Assembly (NCBI RefSeq): GCF_000472425.1
Contig: NZ_AXAI01000007.1
Coordinates: forward strand, 124,001 to 188,000
Direction: 5' to 3'
Length of the DNA stretch: 64,000 nucleotides
From: Bradyrhizobium sp. Tv2a-2
GTDB lineage: Bacteria > Pseudomonadota > Alphaproteobacteria > Rhizobiales > Xanthobacteraceae
Below the pieces are notes generated by a model, which had not been told where the DNA came from, did no database searches, and worked only from the letters and a program-made list of their open reading frames with translations. This document shows positions 56,060-64,000 of the stretch, in pieces. The position numbers were made by a program, and so were the translations under genes. Within the stretch, counting starts at the first letter, position 1. Each line of letters starts with the position of its first letter.

Positions 56060-57964
56060 GCTGCACACGACCTCATGCCGCATCACGAACGGCGCGAGCA
56101 GCGTGTGCACCTCGTTCGTGACGGTCTCGCGGGTGGCATCCGGCACGCCCGTCAGCGTCACCGTCGCGATGCTGCCGTGGCTGCCGTGCGCCCCGACCTC
56201 AACCTTGCAGTCGACCCCGCGCTCGCGCAGCGGCGTCAGCGCGCTTGTGAAGACGCGGCTTGCGGCGTCCCAGCGCAGCTTCGGCTTGAACACCTTGCCG
56301 ACGCCGGTCAGCGGCATCGGATCGATCGGGATGATCTGCACGGGCACCGCGGCGCGCTCCGGCGTGCGCTCGCGCACCCATGTCTCGAGCTCGCCAGGCT
56401 CGACCTTCGCGCCCGGCTTGAGCTGCACATATCCGACCGGCAATTCGCCGGCATAGGCATCCGGCTGCCCGACCACGGCGGCGAAGCCAACGGCGGGATG
56501 CTGGAACATGATCTCCTCGACCGGCGCGGGATCGATATTGTGGCCGCCTCGGATCACGAGGTCCTTGGCACGGCCGGTGATCCAGAGGAAGCCGTCCGCG
56601 TCGAGCCGGCCGAGATCGCCGGAATTGACCCAGTCGCTGTCGACGAAGGCGCCCTCATTGTGCGCGTCGTTGAGATAGCCGCCGAACACCCCGGGCCCAG
56701 CCATGATTACGACGCCGATCTCGTCCACCGCGCAATCGCGATCGAGCTTGCCTTCGGCGTCGAGCTTGACGACGCGGACGCGGCTATACGGCAGGGGCAG
56801 GCCGACCGAGCCCAGCCGGATGGGGCGATCGGTATAGGCGATGGTGTGGACGCTGGCGGTCTCGGTCATGCCGTAGACCTCGACCGTCGGCAGATGGAGT
56901 TTGTCCTCGATCGCCTTGCCGACCGCGACGGGAATCGCCGATCCACCGCCGGCCGCGTAGCGCAGGCTGGAAATGTCGGCGTTGCCGGGCGGTATTGCGA
57001 GCGTCGCGGCGAGCACAGTCGGCACGCTTGACAGGAATTCGGGTCGGAAGCGCTCGACCAGACCCCAGATGTTCCTGATTGCCGCGGGATTGCGCCAGCC
57101 CGCTGGCGACAGCACGACCAGACAGCCGCCGCACGTCAGCGTCGCCAGCGCTTGCGTCAGCGATCCCCCGACATGGAACAGCGGCATGCCGTACAGGAGA
57201 TTGCGGCCCGGCATCGATTTGAGCAGCAGGTTGCATCCCCAGGCCTGATAAACTTGGTTGAGGTGGCTGTGGCGAACGAGCTTTGGCGTGCCGGTGGTGC
57301 CGCCGGTGTGGAAATAGGCGGCGATCTCGTTGCCGGAGATTTTCCGGCCGCTGACCAGGTGATCCGACGGTTCGCGCCTCATCAGCTCGTCGAATGATTG
57401 GACGCCTTGGGCCGGATCGCCTTGGCCATGCACCTGCACGATCACCTTCAGGTGCTTCAACTGCCCGCGCACCTTCTCGACCTTCTGCCAGATGTCAGTG
57501 CCCGGCATGGGGCCGAGCGCCACCAGCACGGTGGTGCGCGCCGCTTCCAGGATGTCGGCGATCTGGTGCGGCTCCAGGAGCGGGTTGACGGGATTGGCGA
57601 TGCCGGCGGCTTCCGCGCCGAAAAGCGTGATGAAGGCCTCCGGCAGCAGCGGCAGCAGGAAGCTCACCACGTCATTGGGGCCAACGCCGAGCGCATGAAA
57701 CATGTTGGCAGCCTGCGTCGTGCGCGCGATGAAATCGCGGTAGCTGACCACGATGGGCGTGTCGGTTGGCTCGGCATTCGGCAGGAACTGAATTGCAGGC
57801 GCATCCGGATTGTGGGCTGCCCCGAGCCTCAAGGCCTCATAGGTGCTCGCTGCGGCAATTCGGTCGCCGTAGGGCGTGCTCTCGAAGGCCCTCACGTCCG
57901 CGTCGGTGGTGAACAAAGGATATGCGTTGCCGATGACGCGATCGAGCAGATGTGCGCCCGCCAT
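56057..57964 (-). CDS. AMP-dependent acyl-CoA synthetase/ligase
   Basis: A 635-residue adenylate-forming enzyme that would activate a carboxylic acid with ATP and transfer it to CoA. The P-loop motif is HTGGTTGTPK (219-228), followed by YGMTETASVH, the ATPase motif SGDLGRLDADGFLWITGR and GGHNIDPAPVEE. The catalytic lysine region is PLTGVGKVFKPKLR. C-terminal extension (about 90 residues beyond the usual domain) is unassigned. The branch is fatty-acid or aryl-acid CoA ligase; the substrate is unclear. It stands alone on the minus strand. Confidence 0.9.
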   Translation of the reverse strand: MAGAHLLDRVIGNAYPLFTTDADVRAFESTPYGDRIAAASTYEALRLGAAHNPDAPAIQFLPNAEPTDTPIVVSYRDFIARTTQAANMFHALGVGPNDVVSFLLPLLPEAFITLFGAEAAGIANPVNPLLEPHQIADILEAARTTVLVALGPMPGTDIWQKVEKVRGQLKHLKVIVQVHGQGDPAQGVQSFDELMRREPSDHLVSGRKISGNEIAAYFHTGGTTGTPKLVRHSHLNQVYQAWGCNLLLKSMPGRNLLYGMPLFHVGGSLTQALATLTCGGCLVVLSPAGWRNPAAIRNIWGLVERFRPEFLSSVPTVLAATLAIPPGNADISSLRYAAGGGSAIPVAVGKAIEDKLHLPTVEVYGMTETASVHTIAYTDRPIRLGSVGLPLPYSRVRVVKLDAEGKLDRDCAVDEIGVVIMAGPGVFGGYLNDAHNEGAFVDSDWVNSGDLGRLDADGFLWITGRAKDLVIRGGHNIDPAPVEEIMFQHPAVGFAAVVGQPDAYAGELPVGYVQLKPGAKVEPGELETWVRERTPERAAVPVQIIPIDPMPLTGVGKVFKPKLRWDAASRVFTSALTPLRERGVDCKVEVGAHGSHGSIATVTLTGVPDATRETVTNEVHTLLAPFVMRHEVVCS

Positions 57965-58222
57965 TGCCAGAATCCCTCCCGGTTGATTCCTCGTGTGTCC
58001 CTCTTTCGACTTTTGGCCGGGATTTTACGGGCCCCAGCTCCACAAGCGCGGCAAGATTATCGAATATCGGCGCCGGGTCCATGCTTGCGCGCAGGCGCTG
58101 GCGTGGACGGCATAAACTTTAAAACAACGCGATTGTGGACCACAGGCGAGCGCGCTCTTGGTATCGAAGGCCGAAGCAGCTAAAACCCGAAGCGAACCTT
58201 TGAAAAAAAACGTCCATCGGCA

Positions 58223-58600
58223 ATGGCAAAGTCATCCAAGCTGGTTGCGGCAAAGCGCGGGCGCGTTCTCCTCGTCAGACGGCGACGGGATCGGCGCTGG
58301 ATGTTTCCGGGTGGCCGCAAGCGCCAGCGCGAAACCGAAAAGGACTGCCTCAAGCGCGAGATCAAGGAGGAACTGCCCAAGCTCAGGCTGGGCCGGCTCC
58401 GCCTCTGGAAGCAGGTCAAATCCAAGAACCCGCGCAATGGGCGCAGGATGAGCGACGCCATCTTCATCGCCAAGAACGTATCCGGCCGGCTCGAGATCGG
58501 CGACAAGCAGGAAATTGACCGCGCAGTCTGGTGCAAGCCCCGTGGCCTGCGCCTTACTGCCACCTCCCGCTACATCAGGGATAGATTGTTCCCCAAATAG
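58223..58600 (+). CDS. Small Nudix-fold protein with altered Nudix box
   Basis: A 125-residue basic protein. The Nudix box reads GGRKRQRETEKDCLK-REIKEELPKL: the REUxEE core is kept, but the glycine usually following is replaced by proline. MFPGG precedes it as in typical Nudix enzymes. Catalysis is plausible because the metal-binding glutamates remain; the substrate is unknown. It ends 12 bases from the convergent Na/Pi cotransporter gene. Confidence 0.8.
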   Translation: MAKSSKLVAAKRGRVLLVRRRRDRRWMFPGGRKRQRETEKDCLKREIKEELPKLRLGRLRLWKQVKSKNPRNGRRMSDAIFIAKNVSGRLEIGDKQEIDRAVWCKPRGLRLTATSRYIRDRLFPK

Positions 58601-58612
58601 TCCGCCAGAGCG

Positions 58613-60301
58613 TCAGGTCTGGCGCGGCAGAGGTGACGAGATCGGAGCAGCCGCCGGGATCGCCTCGGGGCGTCGATAGGCCTCAGGCTGACCGTCGAGC
58701 ACCGGATAGGCGACCGAGCAGATATGCGAATGGATCCGCTTGAGGTCGCGCAACACGTCGAGATGTAGCGAGGTTGTCTCCAGGCTCTCGGGACGCCCCT
58801 CGCGCAGCCGCTCCAGATGGCGCTCGGTCGCGGCGATCTCGGCAGCCCGCAGTGCCGCCTTTTCGGCAAGCAGTTTGCGCGCCTCGCCTGCGTCGCCAGA
58901 CATGAAGACGCCGAAAGCGATGCGCAGCGACTCCATGATGCTCTTGTGGAACGACAACAATTCCTCTGCGCCCTCGGTTGAGAACTGGAAGCGCCGCTTG
59001 ATCTTCTTGCTCGCGAGCTCGTTGAGGTTCTTGTCGACGATGTCGCCGATATGCTCGAGATTGATGGCAAAGGAGATGATCTCGAGCGCGCGCTTGCCCT
59101 CGCGATCGTCGAGGCTGCCGCGCGTCAGCTTGGTGAGATAGAGCTTGATCGCCTCGTCGATCTTGTCGACGGCATTGTCCATCTGCGAGACCTCGCCGAC
59201 CAGCGTCCGGTCGTTGGTCATCAGGGCCATCATCACCTTGCGCAGCATGGTCTCGACCATGTCGCCGGCGCGTAACGTTTCGCGGGCCGCGTCCGCGAGC
59301 GCGAGCGAGGGTGTCGCTAGCGCGGTCTCGTCGAGATAGCGGGGCCGTGACGGATCGGCCTCCTGCACGCGGTCGGGCAGCATCTTCTTGAGCAGCCGTG
59401 CCATGCTGTCGAGAACGCCGATGAACAGCACGGCGGTCGCGACATTGAAGGCGACGTGGAACTCAGCCGTCAGCCTGGCCAGATCGGGCTGCCAGGTCGT
59501 CAGCAGGTCCGCGATCGGGTGAAGGAAGGGCGCGACTAACAGAACGCCGACCACGCGGTTGATGAGATTGCCGACAGGAAGCCGGTAGCTTGCCGGGTTG
59601 TCGCGCCGCGCGCCCTCGAACACCGGATTGATGGCGCTGCCGACATTGGCGCCGAGCACCAGCGCCAGCGCCGCATAAGGGGTGACGAAGTGCGCATAGG
59701 CCAGCGACATGATCAAAAGAACGGTGGCGACGCTGGAATGGGCGATCCAGGTCAGGAGCGCGCCGATCAGGATGCAAAGCACGGGATCGCCGGTGATGGC
59801 ACTCAGCACGACGCGAACGCTGGGCGCTGCTTCGGCCGGCGCGAGCGAGTCGAGCAGGATGTGCAATGACAACAGCATCAGTCCGAGCCCGATCGACACC
59901 CGGCCCAGATCCTTGATTCGCGACCGCGGCCCGGTGCGGAAGGCGACGAGACCTATGATGAACAGCACAGGCGCGACCGCCGTGATGTTGAACGACAGGA
60001 CCTGAACGATCAGCGTCGTGCCGACATTGGCGCCGAGCATGATCGCCAGCGCCGGCACCAGGCCAACCAGCCCTTCGGAGGCAAAGGAGCTCGTGATCAA
60101 TGCGGTCGCGGTGCTGCTCTGCAGGATCGCGGTCAGGCCGAGGCCGGCTGCAAGGGCGCTGAAGCGGTTGGCGAGCGCCTTGCCGAGAAAGCGCCGCAAG
60201 TCCGGCCCGAACGCGCGCAGGATTCCGCTGTGGACCATGTGCAGGCCCCACAGCAGCAGCGCCACGCCACCCATCAGGTCGAGCAGAACCATGCTTCCCA
60301 T
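58613..60301 (-). CDS. Na+/phosphate cotransporter family protein with PhoU-like tail
   Basis: A 562-residue protein: eight or more membrane segments in residues 1-310 with the two inverted QSS motifs, AILQSSTATALIT (59-71) and IAHSSVATVLLIMSL, typical of the NptA/NaPi-II family. The C-terminal 230 residues are PhoU-like helices (AGDMVETMLRKVMMAL, LEHIGDIVDKNLNELA). It would import phosphate with sodium. No phosphate regulon gene is adjacent. A second ATG lies nine bases after the first; either could be used. Confidence 0.92.
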   Translation of the reverse strand: MGSMVLLDLMGGVALLLWGLHMVHSGILRAFGPDLRRFLGKALANRFSALAAGLGLTAILQSSTATALITSSFASEGLVGLVPALAIMLGANVGTTLIVQVLSFNITAVAPVLFIIGLVAFRTGPRSRIKDLGRVSIGLGLMLLSLHILLDSLAPAEAAPSVRVVLSAITGDPVLCILIGALLTWIAHSSVATVLLIMSLAYAHFVTPYAALALVLGANVGSAINPVFEGARRDNPASYRLPVGNLINRVVGVLLVAPFLHPIADLLTTWQPDLARLTAEFHVAFNVATAVLFIGVLDSMARLLKKMLPDRVQEADPSRPRYLDETALATPSLALADAARETLRAGDMVETMLRKVMMALMTNDRTLVGEVSQMDNAVDKIDEAIKLYLTKLTRGSLDDREGKRALEIISFAINLEHIGDIVDKNLNELASKKIKRRFQFSTEGAEELLSFHKSIMESLRIAFGVFMSGDAGEARKLLAEKAALRAAEIAATERHLERLREGRPESLETTSLHLDVLRDLKRIHSHICSVAYPVLDGQPEAYRRPEAIPAAAPISSPLPRQT

Positions 60302-60422
60302 GCGCGTTCCATTTGCGAGCGCCGGAGCAGGATTCCGGCCAGATCAGGCTACGCCCATGGGAAACGGATGCAAATCAATATCCGTTCCGGGTTGCCCGGC
60401 CTCATCGTGGCGCGCGTCTGTC

Positions 60423-61199
60423 TCACGCGTCGATGATTGCAACCGCCCGGGTCCAACCCGCGGACGCCCGTTCGATCTTCACGGGGAAGCAGGACACCGT
60501 GAAGCCGGTCGAGGGGAGAAGCTCCAGATTGTGGAGCTTCTCAAGATGGCAGTAGCCGATGTGCCGGCCGGCCTTGTGACCTTCCCAGATCAGACCGGCG
60601 TCCTTGGTCTCGGCATATTTCTTCGCCGTGTAGACGAAGGGCGCATCCCAGCTCCAGCCGTCGATACCGGTCAGTCGCACGCCGCGCTCCAATAGATACA
60701 TGGTCGCTTCATAGCCCATGCCGCAGCCGGAATTGACGTAGTCGGTCTGGCCGAACTTGGCGCCGGCGCTGGTGTTGACCACCACGATCTCCAGCGGCGA
60801 CAACGTGTGCCCGATGCGCCTGAGCTCGTCCTCGACATCTTTTGCGGTCGCCACATAGCCGTCCGGCAGGTGCCGGAAATCCAGCTTCACGCCCGGCTGC
60901 AGGCACCATTCCAGCGGCACCTCGTCGATGGTCCATGACCTTTCGCCACGATTCATCGTCGGATGAAAATGCCAGGGCGCATCGAGATGCGTGCCGTTGT
61001 GGGTCGAGAGGTTGACCTGCTCGACCGCCCAGCCCTGACCGTCGGGCAGGTCTTGCGCCTTCAGTCCGTCGAAGAACTGCAGCATGCGCGGCAGTCCCTG
61101 CTGGTGATCGATATACTGGATGGTCGGATGATTGCCGGGCGGATCGGCCGGCACGTCGTTCTGCAATGGCACGGAGATGTCGATCAGCTTGCGGCCCAT
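60423..61199 (-). CDS. Cyclase family protein (kynurenine-formamidase-like)
   Basis: A 258-residue metal-dependent hydrolase of the cyclase family. The metal motif HxGTHxDxPxH appears as STHNGTHLDAPWHF, with His67, His71, Asp73 and His77. Related enzymes are arylformamidase (KynB) or isatin hydrolase. It follows the FAH-like gene by 48 bases on the same strand, so they probably act in one degradation route, under the divergent GntR regulator. The substrate is unknown. Confidence 0.9.
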   Translation of the reverse strand: MGRKLIDISVPLQNDVPADPPGNHPTIQYIDHQQGLPRMLQFFDGLKAQDLPDGQGWAVEQVNLSTHNGTHLDAPWHFHPTMNRGERSWTIDEVPLEWCLQPGVKLDFRHLPDGYVATAKDVEDELRRIGHTLSPLEIVVVNTSAGAKFGQTDYVNSGCGMGYEATMYLLERGVRLTGIDGWSWDAPFVYTAKKYAETKDAGLIWEGHKAGRHIGYCHLEKLHNLELLPSTGFTVSCFPVKIERASAGWTRAVAIIDA

Positions 61200-61247
61200 G
61201 AGTGTTCTCTCTGCGTTGTCGCGATTCTTCGTCGTCGTGCTGCCGCG

Positions 61248-62237
61248 TCAAGCGTCTTGCCGCTCAACCCGGTTGCGCAACACGCCGATCTTCTCGACCT
61301 CGAGCTCGATCGTGTCTCCGTGCTCGAGATACCAGCCGAGCTCAAGCCCGCAGCCGTTGCCGACGGTGCCGGAGCCGATGAACTCGCCGGGCATCAGCGT
61401 TTCGTCCTGACTGACATGGGCGATGATCTCCTCGAACCGGAACAGCATGCCGTCGCTGACACCTTGCGAGCGCGTCTCGCCGTTGACGCGCGCTTCCATC
61501 TTCAGGCGATAGGGATCGCCGATCTCGTCCGGCGTCACGGTCCACGGCCCCATCACATTGCCGCCGTCAAAACTCTTGCCCTTGGCGGGGCCGAGCCGCC
61601 CTTCCATTTCGATGCGCTGGGCATCGCGCGCGGAGAAATCGTTGAAGATAGTGTAGCCGAAAATGTGATCCTTCGCCTTCGTCGCAGGAATGTCCTTGCC
61701 CTTGTTCTTGGTGATGATGCCGAACTCGAGCTCATAGTCCATCACCTTGCTGTAGCGCGGCCATTTCACGGTTGTGTTGGTCCCGCGCACGCTGAAGCGG
61801 TTGGTGATGTAGTAGATCGGCTGCCTGCGGTAGATTTCGGGCAGTTCGCCGAGGGGCTCGGCATCGATGCGTTCAAGCTCTGCGATGTCGTTTTTGGCGC
61901 GCGCCGCGAGCTTGCGCTGGCCGCGCGGGGCCTGGAGGATGTGCAGCGGAAACGACATGCCGTCGCGCATCTGCCGCGGCTCCGGCACGGGCGCGAGGAT
62001 CTCGATATCAGCGACATCGCGCGACAGGCTCGCGTCGCCTGCCTGTTTGTCGAACAGCGTGCGCGCTGCATCAAGCGCCGCTTCGCCCGCATCGATCAGC
62101 GCCAGCATCGAGGCGAAGGCCGGATTGCCGTTGCCGACCCGCTCCGCGGCCGCCGCGAGATCGAAAATCTGCCGGTCGCGGCCGTGGATCAAGCCGACCC
62201 GGTCCCGGCCGTCGGTGCGAAATGTCGCCAGTTTCAA
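61248..62237 (-). CDS. Fumarylacetoacetate hydrolase family protein
   Basis: A 329-residue FAH-fold enzyme that would cut a carbon-carbon bond of an acylpyruvate-type product or similar. The metal-ligand region DYELEFGIITKNKG and FNDFSARDAQRIEMEG is visible, then GPAKGKSFDGGNVMGPW and GSGTVGNGCGLELG (fragments). I chose the TTG at 62235-62237 because GGGGAGG sits five bases before it; the frame remains open beyond it, into the regulator side. Cotranscribed with the cyclase-family gene. Substrate not determined. Confidence 0.88.
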   Translation of the reverse strand: MKLATFRTDGRDRVGLIHGRDRQIFDLAAAAERVGNGNPAFASMLALIDAGEAALDAARTLFDKQAGDASLSRDVADIEILAPVPEPRQMRDGMSFPLHILQAPRGQRKLAARAKNDIAELERIDAEPLGELPEIYRRQPIYYITNRFSVRGTNTTVKWPRYSKVMDYELEFGIITKNKGKDIPATKAKDHIFGYTIFNDFSARDAQRIEMEGRLGPAKGKSFDGGNVMGPWTVTPDEIGDPYRLKMEARVNGETRSQGVSDGMLFRFEEIIAHVSQDETLMPGEFIGSGTVGNGCGLELGWYLEHGDTIELEVEKIGVLRNRVERQDA

Positions 62238-62262
62238 GCGCGCCTCCCCTTGTGCAACGGTT

Positions 62263-62287
62263 AAAAATATACAATCATGAAAAATAT
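62263..62287. promoter_or_regulatory. Candidate GntR-type operator or promoter element
   Basis: In the 107-base divergent gap, AAAAATAT occurs twice (62263-62270 and 62280-62287), 17 bases apart, in an AT-rich island within GC-rich DNA. It is a likely control point for both genes, through GntR binding or as promoter; this is inference. Confidence 0.4.
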
Positions 62288-62344
62288 CGATAAACAAGCG
62301 GATCCTCTTGGCGGTCTCAACCTCAACAAACTGGCGCTCGAGCG

Positions 62345-63040
62345 ATGAAGCCAATGTCGGCAGATGGGCCACGCGACGCGGCGGCGGATACGCTGAGCGA
62401 GCGTGCCGCGACGCTGATCGAGCGTGACATCATTGCAGGCAACCTTCCGCCAAGCTCGCGACTTGGCATCGTCGAACTCGCCCGGCGCTACGAGATCGGC
62501 CCGACGCCCCTCCGTGAGGGCCTGTCGCGGTTGGTCTCGCGCGGGCTGATCATCGGCATCGGCCAGCGCGGCTTTCGGGTTGCCGAAGTCAGCCGCGAAG
62601 ATCTGCTCGACATCACGCGTATGCGCACCGTGGTGGAGCTGGAAGCGCTGCGACTTGCGATCGAATGCGGCGATGATGGCTGGGAGGCCGGTATCGTCGG
62701 CAGCCTGCACCAGATGCGCCGGCATATCCAACGCACCGGCATTGACTTCCGTGAGGGTGCCCCCGAATTCGACCGGCTGCACAAGGCGTTTCACACCTCG
62801 CTTCTTGCCGCCTGCCCGTCAAAGCGGCTGCTAGCCGCGCATTCCGATCTCTACGACCAGGCTTATCGCTATCGCAGGGTCATGATGCGGAGCTTTGAAC
62901 GCAGCGAGCAATTCACCGGGTCACACGAGGATCTCGCCGAACTCGTGCTGAGCCGCGACGTCGAGGCCGCGCAAGCGAGGTTACAAGCACATCTGCATTC
63001 GACCCTTGACATTGTCTACCCCGCTTCGAACGAAGCGTGA
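62345..63040 (+). CDS. GntR family transcriptional regulator (FadR/FCD type)
   Basis: A 231-residue regulator. The N-terminal winged helix (LSERAATLIERDIIAG, LGIVELARRYEIGPTPLREGLSRLVSRGLI in part) is GntR-type and the C-terminal helical FCD domain (LLDITRMRTVVELEALRLA, FDRLHKAFHTSLLAAC) binds metal and ligand. ATGs at 62345 and 62354 are both open. It is divergent from the FAH-like/cyclase operon and very likely regulates it. The effector is unknown. Confidence 0.9.
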   Translation: MKPMSADGPRDAAADTLSERAATLIERDIIAGNLPPSSRLGIVELARRYEIGPTPLREGLSRLVSRGLIIGIGQRGFRVAEVSREDLLDITRMRTVVELEALRLAIECGDDGWEAGIVGSLHQMRRHIQRTGIDFREGAPEFDRLHKAFHTSLLAACPSKRLLAAHSDLYDQAYRYRRVMMRSFERSEQFTGSHEDLAELVLSRDVEAAQARLQAHLHSTLDIVYPASNEA

Positions 63041-63163
63041 CCTGGGGTCAGGCGGCGGTAATGCAGCTTCCGCGCTGACGCGGCGGGACCGTGAATGCGA
63101 TCGCCTCTCCGCATACGCCGTGGAAGGCGCTCGCGGGGGCCGTGTCCCGCGAGCGAGATGGCA

Positions 63164-64000
63164 CTACCTGATCGGCGGCGCGTACTGGATACCGCCGGCA
63201 TTCCAGAGCTGGTTCAGGCCGCGGGGGATGTGCAGCTTCGACTCCGCGCCGATGTTGCGGTCGTACATCTCGCCGTAATTGCCGACATGGCGGATGATGC
63301 GCACGGCCCAATCCTTGGGTAATCCGAGGTCGGGGCCGAAGCTGCCTTCGTTGCCGACCAGCCGCATCACGTCCGGCTTTTTCGACTTCAGGGCCTCGTC
63401 GATGTTCTGGGAGCTGACGCCAAGCTCCTCGGCATTGATCATGGCATAGAGCGTCCACTTCACGATCATCATCCAGTCGTCGTCGCGCTGGCGCACCACG
63501 GGCGCGAGCGGCTCCTTGGAGATGACGTCGGCCAGGATCATGTGATCGCCGGGCTTCGAAAGGTTGAGCCGAAGCGCGTAGAGCTGGGAGATGTCGGCGG
63601 TGAGCGTGTCGCATTTGCCGCTGTCATAGGCTTTGACCACATCGTCCAGCTTGTCGAACTTTATCTCCTCGAGCTTCATGTTGTTGACGCGGAAATAGTC
63701 GGCGAGGTTGAGCAGCGTGGTGGTGCCCGACTGCACGCAAACCTTGCTGCCGTTGAGGTCGAGCGCGCTTTCGATGTTGCGCGAGCGCGGCAGCATGAAG
63801 CCTTGGCCGTCATAATAGGCGACCGCGGGGAAATAGAGGTCGTAATTCTCCTCGCGCGACATGTTCCAGGTGGAGTTGCGGGAGAGGATGTCCACTTTGC
63901 GGTTCTGCAGCTCCTTGAAGCGCTCGCTGGCGTCGAGTGGGATGAACCTTGCCTTGCTCGGATCGTCGAAGATCGCCGACGCAACGGCGCGGCAGAAATC
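63164..64000 (-). CDS. Amino-acid ABC transporter substrate-binding protein, 5' end outside window
   Basis: This is the C-terminal part (278 residues) of a periplasmic solute-binding protein of the polar/general amino-acid uptake group (AapJ-like). Visible are LDASERFKELQNRKVD, DILSRNSTWNMSREEN, the hinge-region sequence GSKVCVQSGTTTLLN and the C-terminal RIIRHVGNYGEMYDRNIG. It would deliver amino acids to an inner-membrane permease. The signal peptide and start lie beyond position 64000. Binding specificity cannot be judged. Confidence 0.88.
   Translation of the reverse strand, partial: DFCRAVASAIFDDPSKARFIPLDASERFKELQNRKVDILSRNSTWNMSREENYDLYFPAVAYYDGQGFMLPRSRNIESALDLNGSKVCVQSGTTTLLNLADYFRVNNMKLEEIKFDKLDDVVKAYDSGKCDTLTADISQLYALRLNLSKPGDHMILADVISKEPLAPVVRQRDDDWMMIVKWTLYAMINAEELGVSSQNIDEALKSKKPDVMRLVGNEGSFGPDLGLPKDWAVRIIRHVGNYGEMYDRNIGAESKLHIPRGLNQLWNAGGIQYAPPIR

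Noticed and set aside
60963..62264. Long plus-strand frame across the cyclase and FAH genes
   Set aside because: Both enzymes are recognisable on the minus strand, and the plus frame has low-complexity, shadow-like composition.

Overview
The window is 64 kb of ordinary-looking alphaproteobacterial chromosome. G+C is high (single-line hand counts of 63-72% in core genes). Protein families and gene order point to the Hyphomicrobiales/Nitrobacteraceae, most likely Bradyrhizobium or a close relative. The reasons are the divergent phaR/phaAB polyhydroxybutyrate locus, a DUF4167 protein beside prmC-prfA-ptsP, lysC divergent from a PH-domain gene and ubiG, argJ-PpiC foldase divergent from secA, and several families of short palindromic intergenic repeats that I associate with Bradyrhizobium. 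No rRNA, tRNA, CRISPR array, transposase or prophage gene was found.

Layout. 1-8.8 kb: start of a MarR-controlled efflux operon (adaptor gene cut by the left edge), a Zur-type regulator, a DMT exporter, ispG, a TauD-type dioxygenase, a membrane protein, a Rieske oxygenase and a cell-wall amidase. 8.8-16.8 kb: CPA1 antiporter, NTF2-like protein, secreted caspase-like protein, DUF1345 protein with ispA, then mtgA, rpmF and two hypothetical genes. 17-26.2 kb: a c-di-GMP protein with a degenerate GGDEF and intact EAL site, a phosphate-selective-type porin, fumC, a threonine/serine exporter, a DUF1275 protein and a low-G+C serine hydrolase. 26.2-29.5 kb: phaR against phaA and phaB. 29.7-36.2 kb: DMT transporter, DUF985 cupin with gloB, a methyltransferase, DUF4167, prmC and prfA. 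36.2-46.1 kb: ptsP, lysC, PH-domain gene and ubiG, then a compact minus-strand group comF-grxC-nitrilase-DUF1178, a SAM-methyltransferase-like gene and mutT. 46.3-49 kb: three TadE/TadG-like genes of lower G+C. 49.3-54.8 kb: argJ, PpiC foldase and secA. 55-64 kb: an orphan membrane protein, acyl-CoA synthetase-like enzyme, Nudix protein, Na/Pi cotransporter, a fumarylacetoacetase-like/cyclase-like operon with a divergent GntR regulator, and an amino-acid ABC transporter binding protein cut by the right edge.

How the genes work together. Clear units are the PHB locus (thiolase and reductase, with the PhaR regulator facing them), the peptide-release pair prmC-prfA with GTGA overlap, a cell-envelope group (mtgA, amidase, ComF, porin, SecA, foldase), isoprenoid precursor genes (ispG, ispA) and a small catabolic operon under a GntR regulator. 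Many gaps hold short hairpin-forming repeats; at least five families recur, some in both orientations. One sits exactly between two convergent genes and supplies both stop codons.

I found no convincing new multi-gene system. The most worthwhile leads are the repeat families and their positions at gene ends, the Tad-like block lying between argJ and mutT, the low-G+C serine hydrolase segment, and a methyltransferase-family protein with an eroded SAM motif. Functions are inferred from families; no database search was run.
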